Shown here: piece by piece, positions 21,879 through 23,354 of the stretch
Numbering within the stretch: position 1 is the stretch's first letter
How the letters are laid out: every line of letters begins with the position of its first letter
Virus record (IMG/VR): IMGVR_UViG_3300048555_000201
Location: 1 to 23,354 of that record
DNA: 23,354 nt
Strand: one strand, 5' to 3'
Source of the DNA: a virus
Notes under the pieces: model-generated
Told to the model about the DNA's origin: nothing
What the model saw: only the letters and a program-made list of their open reading frames with translations
Database searches by the model: none
Made by a program: the position numbers and the translations under genes

Positions 21879-22242
21879 CTTGATTATCTATATGTCCTTG
21901 CTGTAGTAAGTATGCCTTATAAAATTTTAAAAACTCATCGAGTCTTACAAGGCAGAGACTTTCCCCTGTCGGCTGTCTATTTTTTCTGTTGATTACTATG
22001 GGCGTGTCAGGACTACTCGTCTTCACGGCATTCCTTTCAGCTTGGCGCAAGGCATCATGAAAATTAAGACGCTCAACTCTCTTGGCCTCGACGAATAATT
22101 CTGGCACACCCAACAGGTCTGCTCCACCACTCATTCCGACGTTGCCACCACCAGATAGCGGTGCTCGAAAGCTCTTAGTTCCCGTCTTATCATTGATGTA
22201 GGCGGCTAACTCTCGTTCGTAGTTGTCGCCCTTTTGTTTCAT
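21820..22242 (-). CDS. PD-(D/E)XK nuclease, Holliday-junction-resolvase-like
   Basis: A 140-residue protein from the ATG at 22242; a longer start at 22293 would overlap the upstream gene. It contains GDNYERELA near residue 5-13 (E8 or E11), GGADLLG (D42), LFVEAKR (E52, K54) and ALRQAE (Q68), the order of a PD-(D/E)XK core with a resolvase-like KG..YERE start. Such enzymes cut branched DNA before packaging. Two nucleases side by side and the HTH gene upstream point to a DNA-processing cluster. Confidence 0.8.
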   Translation of the reverse strand: MKQKGDNYERELAAYINDKTGTKSFRAPLSGGGNVGMSGGADLLGVPELFVEAKRVERLNFHDALRQAERNAVKTSSPDTPIVINRKNRQPTGESLCLVRLDEFLKFYKAYLLQQGHIDNQDADGECASVYGLQKNITTN

Positions 22243-22253
22243 GCCGCGACCAC

Positions 22254-22547
22254 TCAATCTTCGTACCCCATTGTTTTGCGGCAGGGTTTGCAAAAGAACC
22301 AGTTCTTTGGTCTCTTTTCCTTACTTCCACAACTCATACATGGACGAATCCACATCTTCTCTTCAAAGTCTCTACGCACTTGGTACTTAGCACCGTCGAA
22401 CTCCTGAAGTCCTTCGCGGACTAGGATACGTTTTAATGTGTCTACGCAGCATCCAATTCTTGCTGCAAGGTCAGAGTAAGAGTGACGGTCATGTTCTTCG
22501 CGGAGCCAATCCAAGTCCGTGTCTGACACACGAACAACTTTTGGCAT
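22254..22547 (-). CDS. HTH plus zinc-ribbon protein
   Basis: A 97-residue protein starting MPKVVRVSDT at an ATG with AAGGAG 10-11 bases upstream. The GTG at 22568 is less likely. Residues 23-46 form a helix-turn-helix (SYSDLAARIGCCVDTLKRIL) and residues 70-89 a zinc ribbon (CxxC ... CxxC). It is the first gene of the right-hand minus-strand operon and may regulate it or bind DNA in processing. The start of the next gene is 11 bases beyond its stop. Confidence 0.8.
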   Translation of the reverse strand: MPKVVRVSDTDLDWLREEHDRHSYSDLAARIGCCVDTLKRILVREGLQEFDGAKYQVRRDFEEKMWIRPCMSCGSKEKRPKNWFFCKPCRKTMGYED

Positions 22548-22592
22548 GTATTTTAATCTCCTTCGCACCCCTGCGTTAGCAGGATTACCTGT

Positions 22593-22621
22593 ACCTTAGA
22601 TGAGACAGTGTAATTTGGCAA
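22593..22621 (-). promoter_or_regulatory. Weak minus-strand promoter candidate
   Basis: On the minus strand TTGCCA (22621-22616) is followed at 17 bases by TAAGGT (22598-22593), a good -35 but a poor -10. AGGTGT-type bases (22621-22628 read in reverse) adjoin it, like the other promoters. It would drive the right-hand operon from 22547. Confidence 0.3.
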
Positions 22622-22673
22622 CACCTAAAGAGTATTTTTTACAACGAAGGGGGTTGATTGTGAAAGCAAAGAA

Positions 22674-22795
22674 CGATACACTCGCCTTGCTCGGAGACGG
22701 GAGACGACGAAGGGGTCGCTTGCGCACCCCTTCGGGAAAGTCGAACGCTTAGAGCTGCTAGACTTCTAGCGCGGGTCGAGTGTATCGCTTTTTCT
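22674..22795 (+). ncRNA. Candidate structured RNA closed by an 11-bp stem
   Basis: CGATACACTCG (22674-22684) pairs perfectly with CGAGTGTATCG (22777-22787), enclosing about 92 bases. Inside, CGAAGGGGT (22708-22716) pairs perfectly with ACCCCTTCG (22726-22734), and GCTAG (22757-22761) with CTAGC (22766-22770). The outer stem is followed by C and five Ts (22789-22793), as in an intrinsic terminator. The folding is by eye. No known family is recognised. It begins about 125 bases after the divergent minus-strand operon start. Confidence 0.65.
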
Positions 22796-22809
22796 ACAGG
22801 GTCTTGGGT

Positions 22810-23154
22810 GTGAGTAAGCAAAGGTTACGTGAGCAACAGAAAAAATATGATGAATGGAAACGACAAAAAGAACTTAAAGAAAATAACAGAGTCGATACTG
22901 AGAAACCCATACGTGCAAGCACACATACAGAAAGCAGACCCGATAGAACTGATACGGGACGCTTATCAGCAAACCCAGAATGGGAAAAGCAAAGAGAAGA
23001 AAACAGACGTAAACACCCAGAGCTTGCAAAATTCGTGGACGAAATCCGCAAGCACTTCCCCGAAGCAGAAGTAATAAGTATTACCCCTCGATCTGATCTA
23101 GCTCCAACCACTCATGAATTAGACGAACAGGACGCTCAAGATGATCCGAGATAG
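22810..23154 (+). CDS. Small charged protein (GTG start), unknown
   Basis: A 114-residue protein starting VSKQRLREQQ at a GTG with no good ribosome site; no in-frame ATG exists. The first part is a basic, Glu/Lys-rich helix; a middle low-complexity stretch leads to a folded C-terminus (NPEWEKQREENRRKHPELAK, then FVDEIRKHFPEAEVISITP). The C-terminal part looks genuine. A competing frame at 22829-23074 is also somewhat protein-like. The last 74 bases overlap the opposite-strand gene. Not recognised. Confidence 0.5.
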   Translation: MSKQRLREQQKKYDEWKRQKELKENNRVDTEKPIRASTHTESRPDRTDTGRLSANPEWEKQREENRRKHPELAKFVDEIRKHFPEAEVISITPRSDLAPTTHELDEQDAQDDPR

Positions 23155-23354
23155 CGATGGGATCATAACCGTCTAACGCCATATCTTTTGCACGTTGCTT
23201 GGTAGACTTGCTTGAGACAAGAACCTTCTCATCTGTTTTGTTGTGAGCTGCAAAGCCAATCCACTGAATCCTATCGTGCATGTCTGTCCACTCGCGAACC
23301 TTTCCATATCGTATCTCCATTACCATGTATAAACGGTAGTCTGGAGACAGCTTC
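23081..23354 (-). CDS. Partial protein, HTH-like C-terminus, unknown
   Basis: The frame stays open from the stop at 23081 to the right edge, so the N-terminus is missing (an internal ATG is at 23326). A beta-like part (YRLYMVMEIRYGKVREW) precedes TKQRAKDMALDGYDPIAISD and HLERPVRLIHEWLEL, which resembles a short helix-turn-helix. It would be the end of another minus-strand gene running into this window. The overlap with the plus-strand gene is convergent. Confidence 0.6.
   Translation of the reverse strand, partial: KLSPDYRLYMVMEIRYGKVREWTDMHDRIQWIGFAAHNKTDEKVLVSSKSTKQRAKDMALDGYDPIAISDHLERPVRLIHEWLELDQIEG

Noticed and set aside
22639-22821. Minus-strand 60-codon frame over the structured RNA
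   Set aside because: Low-complexity Ser/Arg shadow with no ribosome site. The symmetry of the DNA is better explained by RNA pairing.
22829-23074. Alternative plus-strand frame
   Set aside because: Its start lacks a ribosome site and the other frame has a more convincing C-terminal domain. Kept as a caveat rather than as a gene.

Overview
The window is a 23.4-kb piece of a tailed-phage genome (Caudoviricetes), probably a temperate marine phage. The evidence is a large terminase, a portal protein, tail-fibre genes, a VanY-type lysin, a tyrosine integrase, a LuxR-type regulator, a 2OG-Fe(II) oxygenase, a CobS/CobT-like gene pair and many small overlapping ORFs, with no bacterial housekeeping genes. 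A podovirus-like or siphovirus-like virion cannot be settled from this piece. Genes at both edges run off the window.

Layout. (1) Positions 1-8000, minus strand: a packaging and virion operon read right to left. It holds a small leader ORF, a zinc-finger small-terminase candidate, a short protein, the large terminase, the portal, a coiled-coil protein, a 708-residue repeat-rich tail fibre with an embedded cupredoxin-like domain, two small proteins and an incomplete protein with carbohydrate-binding-like repeats. (2) Positions 8001-8286: a divergent regulatory region with direct repeats and hairpins. (3) Positions 8287-15609, plus strand: a tightly overlapping early operon built around a MoxR/CobS-type AAA+ ATPase and a CobT-like VWA protein that also carries an HExxH motif, followed by seven small proteins of unknown function. 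(4) Positions 15610-17487: a lysogeny-type module with repeated operator-like sites, a LuxR-type HTH protein, a tyrosine integrase and, 12 bases beyond it on the other strand, an intact tRNA-Thr(GGT) that is a candidate attachment site. (5) Positions 17488-18380, plus strand: three small genes, the last a winged-helix candidate. (6) Positions 18377-22547, minus strand: an HTH/zinc-ribbon protein, a PD-(D/E)XK nuclease, an HNH-type protein, a 2OG-Fe(II) oxygenase with its partner, a VanY-type lysin and two membrane-associated small proteins. (7) Positions 22548-23354: a regulatory stretch with a strong candidate structured RNA, a plus-strand small gene and the end of a minus-strand gene.

Working together. 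The left operon packages DNA and builds the particle. The right minus-strand block supplies lysis and nucleic-acid-processing functions. The plus-strand block is probably early. Within it, the ATPase/VWA pair is the most conspicuous putative remodelling machine, and no cobalt-chelatase large subunit (CobN) is seen in the window. The integrase, LuxR protein and palindromic sites look like the lysogeny switch. Functions are assigned from motifs read by eye. No database search was possible.
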